Source of the DNA: Eutreptiella sp. 'Long Island Sound 2002'
Lineage: Eukaryota; Euglenozoa; Euglenophyceae; Eutreptiales; Eutreptiaceae
Length of the DNA stretch: 64,000 nt
NCBI GenBank assembly: GCA_964036045.1
Contig: OZ038387.1
Span: 20,165,348-20,229,347 of the forward strand
Direction of reading: 5' to 3'
Shown piece by piece: positions 44,114 to 54,376 of this stretch. A program made the translations under genes and the position numbers. Positions within the stretch are counted from its first letter, which is position 1. The number at the start of each line of letters is the position of its first letter. The notes below the pieces were generated by a model. It ran no database searches. It saw nothing but the letters and a program-made list of their open reading frames with translations, and was not told where the DNA came from.

Positions 44114-44318
44114 CTAGGGATGCAGGTTCGAATTCGCACGAATTCGCTCGAATTCGAATTCGCCCCGAATTCGCACGAATCCGTGGACCACTCCGAACTC
44201 GAATTCGCAACTGCAAATTCGAATCCTCCCTGATTCGCTTGTTTGAATCCATAGGCACCTACAATTTACCTTCTAGGTTGCAATTCACCTGTTTACGTAT
44301 GGGTATGCCACTACCCAG
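44114..44318. mobile_element. MITE-like insertion in element A 3' untranslated region
   Basis: Absent from B, where GGCTCCAA runs directly into the C-rich stretch. The 205-bp body is flanked by TCCAAA (44108-44113 and 44319-44324). It begins CTAGGGATGCAGG and its left half holds repeated CGAATTCG/GAATTCG motifs. Only weak inversion is seen between its ends (CTAGGG versus CTGGG), so a hAT-like origin is a guess. Confidence 0.55.
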
Positions 44319-47300
44319 TCCAAACCCCCTCCCCAATGTCCCAAGGACACATGGAGGCCCCACACACGCCGTAGGCGTCCCCCATGCCCCAAGGGAGGGG
44401 TGAGGACACTGATAATCGGTGCCCTACGCCATATCCGGTCTCCTCTTGATCTCAACATGGACCAGGGGATCAAAGATAGAAAAACGTCGTCGGTCAACCT
44501 AAATAAGTATACCACAATGAAATATATATGTGGAGATCGAGTGAAGGGGGTATATGGCCAATCCAGGCCGAAAAATCCCCGGATGAACGCCCTCACCCAT
44601 CTCACAAGCACAAAAACAAACAAAAATGCCAAGGGGGATCCGTTATGGCGCTACAGCAGCCACCAAATGGACCAACACGTCCTTGACATCCAAAGAAATA
44701 TTCTTTTTCTTCAGATAGTCCATCCAGGCCGTGGTGTACCTCGGCACAAAACTGCTCGGAGGCTCCCACGAGTCCCTGGATGCGGCGAATCCCTTCCAAC
44801 GGACTTTGTAAAGCCTACCCCCAGGCGTCCCCGGGTTCGGCTTGTCCGCCAGGATCCTCTCGGCGGTGAAGTCGTCATCCTCACCCTCGTCGTCTGAGTC
44901 CACATCGCCGGCCGTGAACTCGAAGGTGACGGGACGTCCGCTGGGGTCTGGTGCTCGGGGACGAAGCTGGGTATGGTCGCGGTCCAGGATCTTGTTATCC
45001 CCCACACGAACCGCATACACATCCTACCCGATCTTCCGCACGATTACCCCCGGCACATACCAAGATGCCTGCCGATTCCTGGACAGGACATCCTTGTGGT
45101 GCCGCTCCACCCACACGGTGTCTTGGAGAGCATACTTCTGGACCTTTCCCTGCTTGAAGTACTTTGCCCTTTTGTCATGCTCGTCCTGAAGTGCCTTGCA
45201 CACCTTGGCCGCCGTGTCGTCCGCCTCAGCCATCATAGCGTTCGCATCCCGGGCCACTTTGCCATGGTTCAACCACGGGAGAGTGCGTGACACTCGATCC
45301 CGTAGGAACAGGATACGATGGGGCGACAGTCCAGTGGGTCCCGGAAGGTCATGGTACGCTTGGAGCACTCTCCACAGCGAATTGTACCACTTCCGGCCCG
45401 GTTCGTTGATGTGCAGCTGGCGGAACTTCTCGAACATCTGCCGCCCGGCAACCTCAGCCCGGCCATTCCACCGGCTGTGGTACGCCACGGTCTTGGCATG
45501 TCGAATGCCCATGTGCTTGCACATTGTCTTGAACCACGTCTTCACAAATTGACTGCCCCGATCGCTGCAGACTACAGCTGGGACATCAAAAATCGTCAGC
45601 CAATGCCTGATCATGGCATTAGCGACGGTCTTGGCCTGCAGCCCCACTCCATGCTTGTCCTCCTTGTCCTTCTTCTTGGACTTCTTGCCAGGGACCGCCA
45701 CGATATACCCACTGTGCCTATCCACCGCCAGGATGACACAGTCGTAGGTCTCTCCCTCCACGGTGACCTCCGGCATGGCGAATACATCCATGGCCACGGA
45801 CCGCATAGGGGCCTCCGGTATAGCCGTATACACCGGGTTGCCCGCTGTGGAGTGGTTGGGGCTCTTCGTGGCCCAACACACGGCACAGTGGCTGCAGTAC
45901 CTATTCAGGATGGCGTAGTACCCCGGAGGGAACTTGAAGTGCCACTCCAGGTCCTGCTGCATCTTGTCTCGGCCAGGGTGCATGAGCTGGGCGTTGTGCC
46001 AATGGTCAATGAGCTCCTCCACTCGGTTCTCGAGCACCAGCAGCTTGTCCTTGAGAAACAACTTGTCCCCATAACCCGTCAAGCCCTGGGGCCATTCTCG
46101 TCCGACGGAGCGCTCACGGCATTCCAATACTTGCTCCAGTGCTCGGATGCCGCGTAGTCATCAGACCAGTCCTCTGTGAGCACCGACCTGACTAGCTGTA
46201 CAAGGGCCACCATCCACTGCTCGAGGGTTTCCTCTCGAATAGCTTGGACTCGGGCGCCCCGGAACCTGGCCAGGTCCGTACGGTTTGCCATCAGAAACAA
46301 AGCACTTGACCCCCTCTTGCTCCATGGCCTTCTCCATCTCGATGATGCGCTTGGCCTCCTCGGTCTCCTCGGCGTCTCCATGGCTGGATATGTCCATCCA
46401 AGCCTTCCCCGCGGGGTAGGCCCACCGACTGAGGCAATCTGCCACAGTGTTGTCCTTCCCCGGGACGTATACGACGCTGAGGTCGAACTTGGCGAACGTC
46501 TCATGCCATCGGGCCCTCCTTGCCGCCGGTCCCGAGGGGGTGTCGACGTGCTCCTTGTGCCAGCTCTGCAAGGACTGATGGTCTGTACAAACCACCACCG
46601 GTTGCAATCGGATGTGGCCAGACCACTTCCTGAGCGCACAGACAATGGCATACGTCTCCTTCTCCCTCGCGGTCCATGTTCGACGTTGGCCCTCGGCCAG
46701 GATCCGAGTCCAGAACGCCACGGGTACGTGCGACCCGTCGTCCCGGATCTGCTCGAGGACTGCCCCCACAGCATAGTCCGAGGTGTCCGTCCGTAGCACG
46801 AATCCCTTGTCCGGGTCCACCAGGAATAGCCCCAGCTGCCCCAGGAGTTGCTCCTTCAGGCGGCTGAACGCATCTTCGGCTTCAGGGGTCCAGGCAAGCT
46901 TCTTCTTGCTCCCCTTCCGGCCATCGAACTTCCCCACCTGCAGCATCTTGTGCAGCGGCCCCGAGAGTTCTGCATACATCCGGACATAGCCCGAATAGTA
47001 ATTGCAGAACCCCATGAGGGACCGGAGTTCGCTGATGGTCTGGGGCTTCTCCCGGTGGTGCAGGGATGCCAGCTTCCCAGGCATGGGACGGCGTTGCCCG
47101 TGACCAACCACGTGACCCGCAAACTCCACTTCCTTCACGAAGAGTGAGGCTTTGGTGGGCTTGCACACCATGTTGTGCTTGTCCAACTCGCTGAGCACTC
47201 GGCGCAGATCCTTCTCATGCGCGTCGATGAGCTCGTCCCCAGTCATGTTCTCCGTGCCGGACCCGATGATGATGTCATCCACGAAGGGATCGGCACAGTC

Positions 47301-48591
47301 CCGGACAGGACCGAGTAGGTCCTCCATCATGCGCTGGAAAGCGGCGTTGCCATTCTTGGCGCCCTTAGGCACCACTTTCCACTGCATGGGCCCCAGCGGC
47401 GTCGACATCGCTGTGCAGGGCCTGGAGTCCGGGTGTAGCGGCATCTGGTGATAACCGTGTTTCAGGTCCAACACCGTGAAGATCCGCTTTTTCTGTTGTT
47501 TTTGGAGGATGGAGTCGATCAGGGGAAGCGAGTACGAGTCGTGCTCGGTTTGCTCGTTCAAACCCCTGTAATCCACCACCCACCTCCACTCGCCTTTCTC
47601 CTTCTTGGGCACGATGAAGGCTGGGCTGGCCCACTCACTGTCGGAGGGTTCGATCCATCCTCGCTCAATGAACTCGGCCAACAACTTCTTCATGGCCTCG
47701 GCCCGATCGCCCTGAAGTTGGTACTCCCGATGACGATAGATCTTCGGGTTCGGCTTCAGCTTGATCTTCGCTGTACCAAACCTCCCACGATCTGGAGGGT
47801 TCTTGTTGGCGACGCCACTGAATAGCCGCGGATAGGCATTGATCAGCCTCTCCTTCAGCTCGGCGACCTTCGGGTTCTCCCGGGCCTCTTCGCCCGCTTG
47901 CTTCGGTATAGATACAACCGACCGCACTGCGGTATAGGCCTCTTCTGGGTCCGATTCCGACTTCTCCTCATCCGATATGCCGTCTTCATCGTCGTGGGGA
48001 GCTCTTCCCACCGATCATCTTCGGAAATTTGCGGCCTCTGGCTGGTGACTGTCGCTATCGGCACCCATTCTTGGAAAATCCCATGTTGGTGGGTCCGACC
48101 CAACCGGACCATCGTATTGGCCCGCGATGTGATCCATGACCCTGGCCACGAACTCGTCCTTCTCGTACTTGCCGGTGACCAACATCTTGTCATCCCACCA
48201 ATGCGGAGATGTGACCATGGCCCGCCTCTTCTTGGCTGCCACACGGTCGTGCATCCCCATCCGCATGTAGTTGACGACGTCTTCGATCTCGGCGTGGGAC
48301 AGGACGTCAATGCCATCAATACGCTGATCCGTCCCCTCCTTGGGCTCAAACATGACCTTCATGGGCACCGCCTCCCCCCTACGGATGAATGCTTCATCAC
48401 CCGTGGGCTGGGCTTGCGCCCCATCCACCAGGAAAGCCTTGGTACCACACGCTTGACCCGGGGAGGGCATTGATACACCCTTGACGTCGATGAACAACTC
48501 CTCCTCTGGCCCGAATGACATCTCGTTCAGGGTGATGGAGTCCAGCGTCGACTTGAGACCCTCCAGCGGACATGGGGCGGATCCTATCCCG

Positions 48592-48765
48592 GTTATGACC
48601 AGGATCCCCTTCGCCCTATCCGCGATGATCTTCTCTACCGTACGTCTGGTATTGTCCAGGGAGCCATGCCAATACATGGGTCCCAACTCCTTCAAACCCC
48701 AATGCCGGTGCCAGGCTGAGTCTCCTCGATGCCAGTGCCGCCTACACTTCCTCAGAAGTGGGGCA
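48592..48765. repeat. 174-bp direct repeat flanking insertion F, left copy
   Basis: Part of the pol coding sequence, duplicated at 50196-50369 with three differences seen by eye. Confidence 0.9.
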
Positions 48766-50195
48766 GGTAGGTAGGTAGGTAGGTGCACTCGGTCGTGGAG
48801 AGGCGCCCCATGGTTCCCCCTGGCGTCGCCCCTGTGACGAACAGGAAGAGGCTCCGCGCGTGAAGAGGGGAGGCGGCTTACTTCCCGCTAGACCTGACTG
48901 TTGGCCCCCAACAAAGCGGCCCCGGGCAACGCCGGGAGGGCTGATCGCCGCCAGCGTGACATGCTTGTCTCGCCGGGAGGGTGTGCCCCCGTGCTTGCGC
49001 ACGTCCCCTCCTTTGAGCGGAACCCTAGGGGTTCACCGGACTTCCTGGCGTATCCCGTTCCCAAGGCATGCATGCATGTTCTTGGTACTAGGGTTCCGAG
49101 GCGCTTGGGTGTCGAACGCTCCGCCTCGAGTCCCAAAGCAGCGCAGGCCTTAGGATGCAGCCTTACCCCCGGTCTCCGGATCTTGTTTGGCCGGGTCACC
49201 TGCATGGCACGGGCTGCCTCAGTGCCCGGGCTGTGGGCACTGGGTTTCCTACTGTTGTGCGGCGTTTGTGTTTGGGTCCGGTTGGCGGTCAGGTGTGGGT
49301 TTTGTTAACCCCGCCAGTCCTGGCTGGGGTCTTGGGTGGGTGTGTTTGGGCCCGGTTTGTGGTGTTGTCCCTCTAGTGTCGGTTGTTTGTGGTGTTCGTG
49401 GTTGGGCTTCGGTGTCGGCCTGCTTTTGGGACGTGTGTGGTTTCGTGGGCACCCCGCTTGCCCCCCGCCGTTTCGGGTTCCGGCGTGCGGTGTGGGCTTG
49501 TGTGCTGGGTCCGGGTCTCGGCTGTGCCCAGTCCTTCTTGGCTGGGTTGTCGGGGTGTGTTTTTTGCGCTTTTTTTTTTCTTTTTTTTTTTTCTCTGTCC
49601 CAGGCTTTGTGGTCCCTGTCCCTCCATCCCCTTTCTTTCGGGCTGGGCTGGTGGCTCTCTCTTTTTTTTTCTTTTTCGTTTCGGTGTCCCTTTTCCCCGT
49701 GGGCCTTTGTTACTGGCTTGGTGTTGCCGGTTTTGGGTGGGTGGTCCCCCTGTGCCTCTGTGGGGGTCCTGTCTTCGGTGCCTTCTGGGGGCGGGTTTGG
49801 CCGCCTGTGGTGGTGTTGGCGGGCGGTTTGGCGGCTGTGGGCTGTTTTCGTGCCTTTTCCCCCTCCCCCCTCCCTTTTTTTTGGGGGGGGGGGGCTTGCC
49901 TGTTCCTCCGTCTGCCTTCCGTGGGCTGGCGCACGCACTGGCCTGCTTTCAGTGTCGTCTTCCGGGCTGCTGTCTTCAGTTGCGTTCTGTGTGGCCGCGT
50001 TCCGGCCCCATGGGTCGGGTGGGCTATGTACACGGTGGGCTCGGCGCCCCTTCTTGCCGGGTTAGGTCCTGGCTCTGCCGGCTGGGCGGCTGCGCCAGGC
50101 GGCTGCTTGTGGTTTTGGGTTAGGGGGCTGGGGTTGTTCGTGTCCTTTCCCCTCTGCGGTGCCGGTTTTAATCTTCTGGGTGGTCCGCCACCGTT
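48766..50195. mobile_element. Insertion F: 1.43 kb retroposon-like insert of unknown type
   Basis: Unrelated sequence breaking the pol of A. Its left end is (GGTA)n, so on the minus strand it ends in an (ACCT)n-like tail, as some non-LTR retroposons do. The body is compositionally odd: 49240-50190 is extremely G+T-rich on the plus strand with T-runs (49569-49592, 49661-49670) and a G12 run near 49882. Frames up to 292 codons exist on both strands, but they follow this bias and resemble nothing I recognise. Confidence 0.55.
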
Positions 50196-50369
50196 GTTAT
50201 GACCAGGATCCCCTTCGCCCTATCCGCGATGATCTTCTCCACCGTACGTCTGGTATTGTCCAGGGAGCCATGCCAATACATGGGTCCCCACTCCTTCAAA
50301 CACCAATGCCGGTGCCAGGCTGAGTCTCCTCGATGCCAGTGCCGCCTACACTTCCTCAGAAGTGGGGCA
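50196..50369. repeat. 174-bp direct repeat flanking insertion F, right copy
   Basis: Pair of 48592-48765. B has this segment once, so it is a duplication made with the insertion. Confidence 0.9.
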
Positions 50370-51310
50370 TCCCGGGAAGCAAAGACGTCCGTCTCGGGCG
50401 CTTCGGCCCCCAGCGTCTGGATCATCCTGGCACACACCTGCGGCGCCATTCCATACTCCGTGAGCTGAACTCCGCGGTCTCCTCTGGACTTGGCACCCAC
50501 AGCTTGCACCGCTTGGACGATTCGATCCTCTTCCTCAGCATTCCAATGGGATGATCCGCATGCATAGTCCGTGGACAGCCATGTGAGGCATTCATCATCC
50601 TCCCGGACCAGCGTTGCACGATGGGGAACGGCTCCAATGGCATTTGCCACCATGAAGTCATACCCCATGATCATATTCCAATCTGTAATGTCGGCCACAT
50701 AGAAGTTCCCGGATAGAGTGCTTCTCTTCGCCAAATCAGGGCGGTTCGAGCGCTCATGCTCCCAGAATTCCATACTGATAGTGGCCTCATGGGTGCCACC
50801 ACCCATAATCTCTCCGTTGGCGACCTTCAGGCGGACCGGTCTCCGGCTGGGCTGCAGGAATTCCTCCTTGAACAACCCTCTCCGGACCAGGCTCACCTGG
50901 GCACCCGTATCCACCAACACATCCACCACCTTCTCCTCTCGTCCGCACCGTACTCGCACTTTCAAGTGCAACTGCCGCTCGTCGCCATGAGTTGTATGGA
51001 CGACTCTCACGGCATGCAACTCTAGCACGTCCGGGTGCATCAGGACTTCAAGGGTATGGTCACAGATGGTGTAGATCTTGGGTTGGTCCTGCCCGTCCAC
51101 GGGGCTCTCCGTGGTCGCTCCTTCCTTCTTGCCATGTCCCGTACCCACATGTACTTCCCTTGGCAGGGCGCTCCAGGGGTTGGGAGTGGCGAAACTCAGT
51201 GGTTTTGGCTCTTCTGGAGCCTTCTTCGGCACCCGATGTGCCTTCGCTTTCTCAGGGATTCCACTGATTTTCGGAGGAGAGAACTCCGAGGTCCCACTCC
51301 CGTGGGGGCT

Positions 51311-51319
51311 CCTCTAGAC
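51311..51319 (-). promoter_or_regulatory. Gag-pol UAG junction of element A
   Basis: GTC TAG AGG on the minus strand with pol in the same frame, as in B. Confidence 0.6.
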
Positions 51320-54300
51320 TTGGCTTCCCGCAGCCCCTTCCGGCTGCGATCCGCGGGGACTTTGTCCACCACGTTGCTGGGCTTTGAGTTCCTCCAACGT
51401 CCTCAACATGTCCTCAGCCACCTCCTCGATCGACCTCACTCGTTGGTCTTGGCCAGGTCCACCACCATAGCCTCTTCCTCCGCCTTTTCCTTGGCCTTTG
51501 CCTTGGCCTTTTCCCCCGTCTCCGCCCTTCGCCTTCCAATCGGAAATCCGCTGCTCCTTGGGCTTCTTCTCGGGGTGAGCGGCGAAGTAGGCCTTCTTGT
51601 CCGCCTCATACACCTTGCACTGACGGTGGTCGTGTGCATGGTTGTTTCCCTTGCCATAACAGACCCAGCACCCGTCGTGCTGAGACCTGTACTCTCGGAA
51701 CGAGAGCGGTGGGTTCCCGATCCTCCTTGGCTCATTGCCCTTCTTGGGTCCCAGGCGGCTCCATCTGGACCGATCCTGCCCATGGTCCCTCACGTTGTGC
51801 GCCACAAACGCGAAGAAATGGGCCTCCTCGTGATCCTCCCGAGACCAGGTCCAGTGGTCTTGGCCACTTCCACTACCATTCTCCGCGGAGCTGGCCGTGT
51901 CCTCCTGGATCTCCCGATGATGGCGGTCTTCTCGGTGGCCTCGTTGTCCATGAACATGTCGATCCTGCACGTGGGCCTCGTTCTTCGCATTGAGCTTCAA
52001 CTCCACCGTGATGTACTTCACGATCTCGTCCAGGATCATGCGGGCGAAGATGACCTGCATCCTCAGCGGCTCCCCGCGCCTCCACTCCACGTTGTTGAGG
52101 CGCAGCAACCTTTGCCCCATGGAGTCTCCAAATACCTCCACGTACACGGCGTTCTTCAGTCCCAACATCCGGTTGGGCTCGCCCAGGTTCCTCCTGAAGA
52201 ACTCCATGATACCCGCATGGGTATCCTCCGCCGCCATGATCCGCACCGCCACGCGCTTCTTCGCTCTCTTCTTTTCCTCGTCCTCCACTCTCCTCTTCCA
52301 GTGGCCGGGGAGGACATCCTTCAGCAAGTGACGGATCTCGCTGGACTCGTTCCAGTCCTCAACCAGCTTGAGGCTCCGTCGGTACTTCCGCAGGTACCGG
52401 TTCCACTCCCGGACCCGCAACTCACCGCGGTCCAGCTGCAGCGGGATGGACCACAAGTCCTCCAGCTTCTGGTTCGGAGCGTCCACCCGCTCCTCATCCT
52501 CCAACCACTGGAGGCAGGCCTGCTCCGTATGGACCAATCCTTCCCAGATCTGATCCCGCAGCTCCTCCTTGAGGTCCTGCGCCAGCCGGTGTGGGAATGT
52601 CCGGCATACCCACTTGTCCCGCGACGCTCCCCGCATCTCGTCGACGACCTCCTCGGCGAAGTCCTCCCAATCCAGGATGAAGTCGTCCAGGTTGGAGGGG
52701 TTGCCATCATAGTAGGGGATTTTGATTCCCCTGAGGTCGTCAATCCTGATGGCGTCTCCGACGTCACCAGCCACCACTCCACCGAGACGGATACCACCTG
52801 TGGCCGGGGGGTGTGAGTACACTCCCCGTACATCCCTCTCCTCCATGGAGTGCGGTCCATTTGGGCCTGAACCCATGGGGTTTGGAATGCGGGAAGGACT
52901 TGCCCCACCGGCCGTCCATATCCCCGTATTGGGGTCCTTCGCCCACAGGTTTCCGCCTGGATGACCTCGACCATGTCCGTCGGCGCTTCCCATGGTTCGC
53001 CCCTGCATGGTCTGGCTCTGGTTCTCCTCTTCCGCATAAACTGCATGGGCAGTCGTAGTGATCGGTAGATCTCCGGCGGCATGGGACATCTGTACCGTCA
53101 GGCTCCTTGGGTCCGTGGTTACGTGTCCTTCCCGCATGGACCCAGCCAGTGCCGTGTGTTCCCCGAGCATTGTGGATCCGCTGAACATGGGATCAAACGG
53201 CAGCGCACCCGGGTCAACACGCGGAGGCGCGTATGGTGCCTCTGCAGGGCCGCCCATGGGTTTATCCATGGCGCTCCTGAGGGTCTTAACCCGCTCCACC
53301 AGCTCTGCCGCTGCCGGCTTTGCCGGGAGCTCCGGACCCGAGGTGAGGGGCTGTAGCTCCTCCAGCCTTTTCAGGCGTCCCGACATGTCCTCCACCAGGT
53401 GGAGGAGGCTGTCCACCACTCGCTGCTGCTTCTCCAGGGCCAGCTCCAGATTCCCCCGGTATCGGTCCTGTTCCGCTCGCAGCTCTGACATGTCTCTCTC
53501 CGCGGCCGACTGGTCATCCAGGATCCCCGTGACGTCCTCCTCTAGACCGTCCTTCGCGTGGTCCAGGCAGTCTAGGTGATGCACGATGGCGTCCATCCCC
53601 ATCTTTGGGTACTTGCCCATGAGGAACGACACGTGCTCGCAGTGGCTCTCAGCGTGCTTTCCACCTGATCCGGTGCATCCCGCGGTTCCCGGCGCCTCGG
53701 AGTCCTCCGCCATGGGTGTGTCGCCCATGCTATCCCGCGTTGGCTCCGTGTGCCGGGCCACAGGCGCCGTCCTGGCTCTGGCGGGCCTCTCCAAAGCCTC
53801 GACATCATGCTCCAGGCTGGGTTCTGGGACCGCGTTTGCCCTTGTGGGCGGTCTGGCAGTCTCCTCCGACTCCGAGGGTTGCTCATAAGCTGTCCGATAG
53901 CCCTCGGAGTGTTCGGAGTCCCACAGCCTGACCGGGCTCGGGTCCGTATCCATAGCACCGGCGTCCCCTGCCGCGGGCTTGGGTGAACCGCGCTTCCGAT
54001 AGCGCCGGGCCCGTCCTCCACTGCTGCCTGAATGGCAGGCCTCCTCAGAGTCCTCCGCGGCGGAGCGGAGGTTGCATGCCTTTCGGCAGCGACGCTCACA
54101 CATGGAGACCAGGTCCTCCATGTCAAGTCCTCCTCTTCCCGAACGTCGTACTTCTCTTCGGGCTTCAACTTCCGGCGTGGTCTCCACCGAGTCCACAATA
54201 CGCACCCGGGGCGTACTTGGGCAGGGCTCATAGGGGCCCAAGTCCCCGGGTCGGCGGTAGGTAGGGGCAGCAGGTAAGCCTCTGCTACCATAAAGAAGGT

Positions 54301-54376
54301 CCCTACCAGGACCGGCCCCTGCTGTGCCCCTTCCGCCTGTAATCCCTGCTGATTTGCTCCTGATCAATGCTTGCAT
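51314..54376 (-). CDS. Element A gag polyprotein
   Basis: An intact 1020-residue ORF collinear with B gag. ATG at 54374-54376 in the 5' LTR; primer site read as Gly-Ser-Arg-Gly. Order: Arg/Pro/Glu-rich N-terminus, coiled coil (about 53400-53560), capsid-like helical region (YYDGNPSNLDDFILDWEDFA onward, about 51900-52710), knuckle CWVCYGKGNNHAHDHRQC near 51640, and a Gly/Lys-rich tail. Differences from B are mostly substitutions plus short indels, for example a shorter segment after the LTR and SGSGQDHWTWSREDHEE near 51850. Both copies keep open frames, consistent with recent activity of this family. The stop TAG (51314-51316) is followed by pol in the same frame. Confidence 0.85.
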   Translation of the reverse strand: MQALIRSKSAGITGGRGTAGAGPGRDLLYGSRGLPAAPTYRRPGDLGPYEPCPSTPRVRIVDSVETTPEVEARREVRRSGRGGLDMEDLVSMCERRCRKACNLRSAAEDSEEACHSGSSGGRARRYRKRGSPKPAAGDAGAMDTDPSPVRLWDSEHSEGYRTAYEQPSESEETARPPTRANAVPEPSLEHDVEALERPARARTAPVARHTEPTRDSMGDTPMAEDSEAPGTAGCTGSGGKHAESHCEHVSFLMGKYPKMGMDAIVHHLDCLDHAKDGLEEDVTGILDDQSAAERDMSELRAEQDRYRGNLELALEKQQRVVDSLLHLVEDMSGRLKRLEELQPLTSGPELPAKPAAAELVERVKTLRSAMDKPMGGPAEAPYAPPRVDPGALPFDPMFSGSTMLGEHTALAGSMREGHVTTDPRSLTVQMSHAAGDLPITTTAHAVYAEEENQSQTMQGRTMGSADGHGRGHPGGNLWAKDPNTGIWTAGGASPSRIPNPMGSGPNGPHSMEERDVRGVYSHPPATGGIRLGGVVAGDVGDAIRIDDLRGIKIPYYDGNPSNLDDFILDWEDFAEEVVDEMRGASRDKWVCRTFPHRLAQDLKEELRDQIWEGLVHTEQACLQWLEDEERVDAPNQKLEDLWSIPLQLDRGELRVREWNRYLRKYRRSLKLVEDWNESSEIRHLLKDVLPGHWKRRVEDEEKKRAKKRVAVRIMAAEDTHAGIMEFFRRNLGEPNRMLGLKNAVYVEVFGDSMGQRLLRLNNVEWRRGEPLRMQVIFARMILDEIVKYITVELKLNAKNEAHVQDRHVHGQRGHREDRHHREIQEDTASSAENGSGSGQDHWTWSREDHEEAHFFAFVAHNVRDHGQDRSRWSRLGPKKGNEPRRIGNPPLSFREYRSQHDGCWVCYGKGNNHAHDHRQCKVYEADKKAYFAAHPEKKPKEQRISDWKAKGGDGGKGQGKGQGKGGGRGYGGGPGQDQRVRSIEEVAEDMLRTLEELKAQQRGGQSPRGSQPEGAAGSQV
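54279..54290 (-). promoter_or_regulatory. Element A primer-binding site (initiator tRNA-Met)
   Basis: TGGTAGCAGAGG on the minus strand directly after the 5' LTR. Confidence 0.9.

Larger units (their letters stand above)
44643..51313 (-). pseudogene. Element A pol: protease, Dam-like domain, RT, RNase H, integrase, chromodomain
   Basis: In frame with gag after its UAG. Protease VDTGAQVSLV near 50905. The Dam-like region (about 48420-50440) is split by insertion F. RT spans about 47800-47050: WRWVVDYRGLNEQ, FTVLDLKHGYHQMPL and FVDD as the catalytic box, with Phe for Tyr. RNase H has RTDTSDYAVGAVLEQ and CTDHQSLQSW. Integrase has HPGRDKMQQ, a zinc-region CC pair, MDVFAMPEV, CSDRGSQFVKTW and GRAEVAGRQ. 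The chromodomain is LYKVRWKGFAASRDSWEPP (44643-44880, stop TAA). Lesions: F (48766-50195), TGA at 48015-48017 where B has TTA, a +1 near 46293 compensated by -1 near 46095, and TAG at 45024-45026 between integrase and chromodomain. Unlike B, all catalytic domains are still present. Confidence 0.9.

Noticed and set aside
49187-50202. Long Cys/Phe/Gly-rich frames in insertion F
   Set aside because: All frames of the G+T-rich tract are open because of composition; no domain seen.
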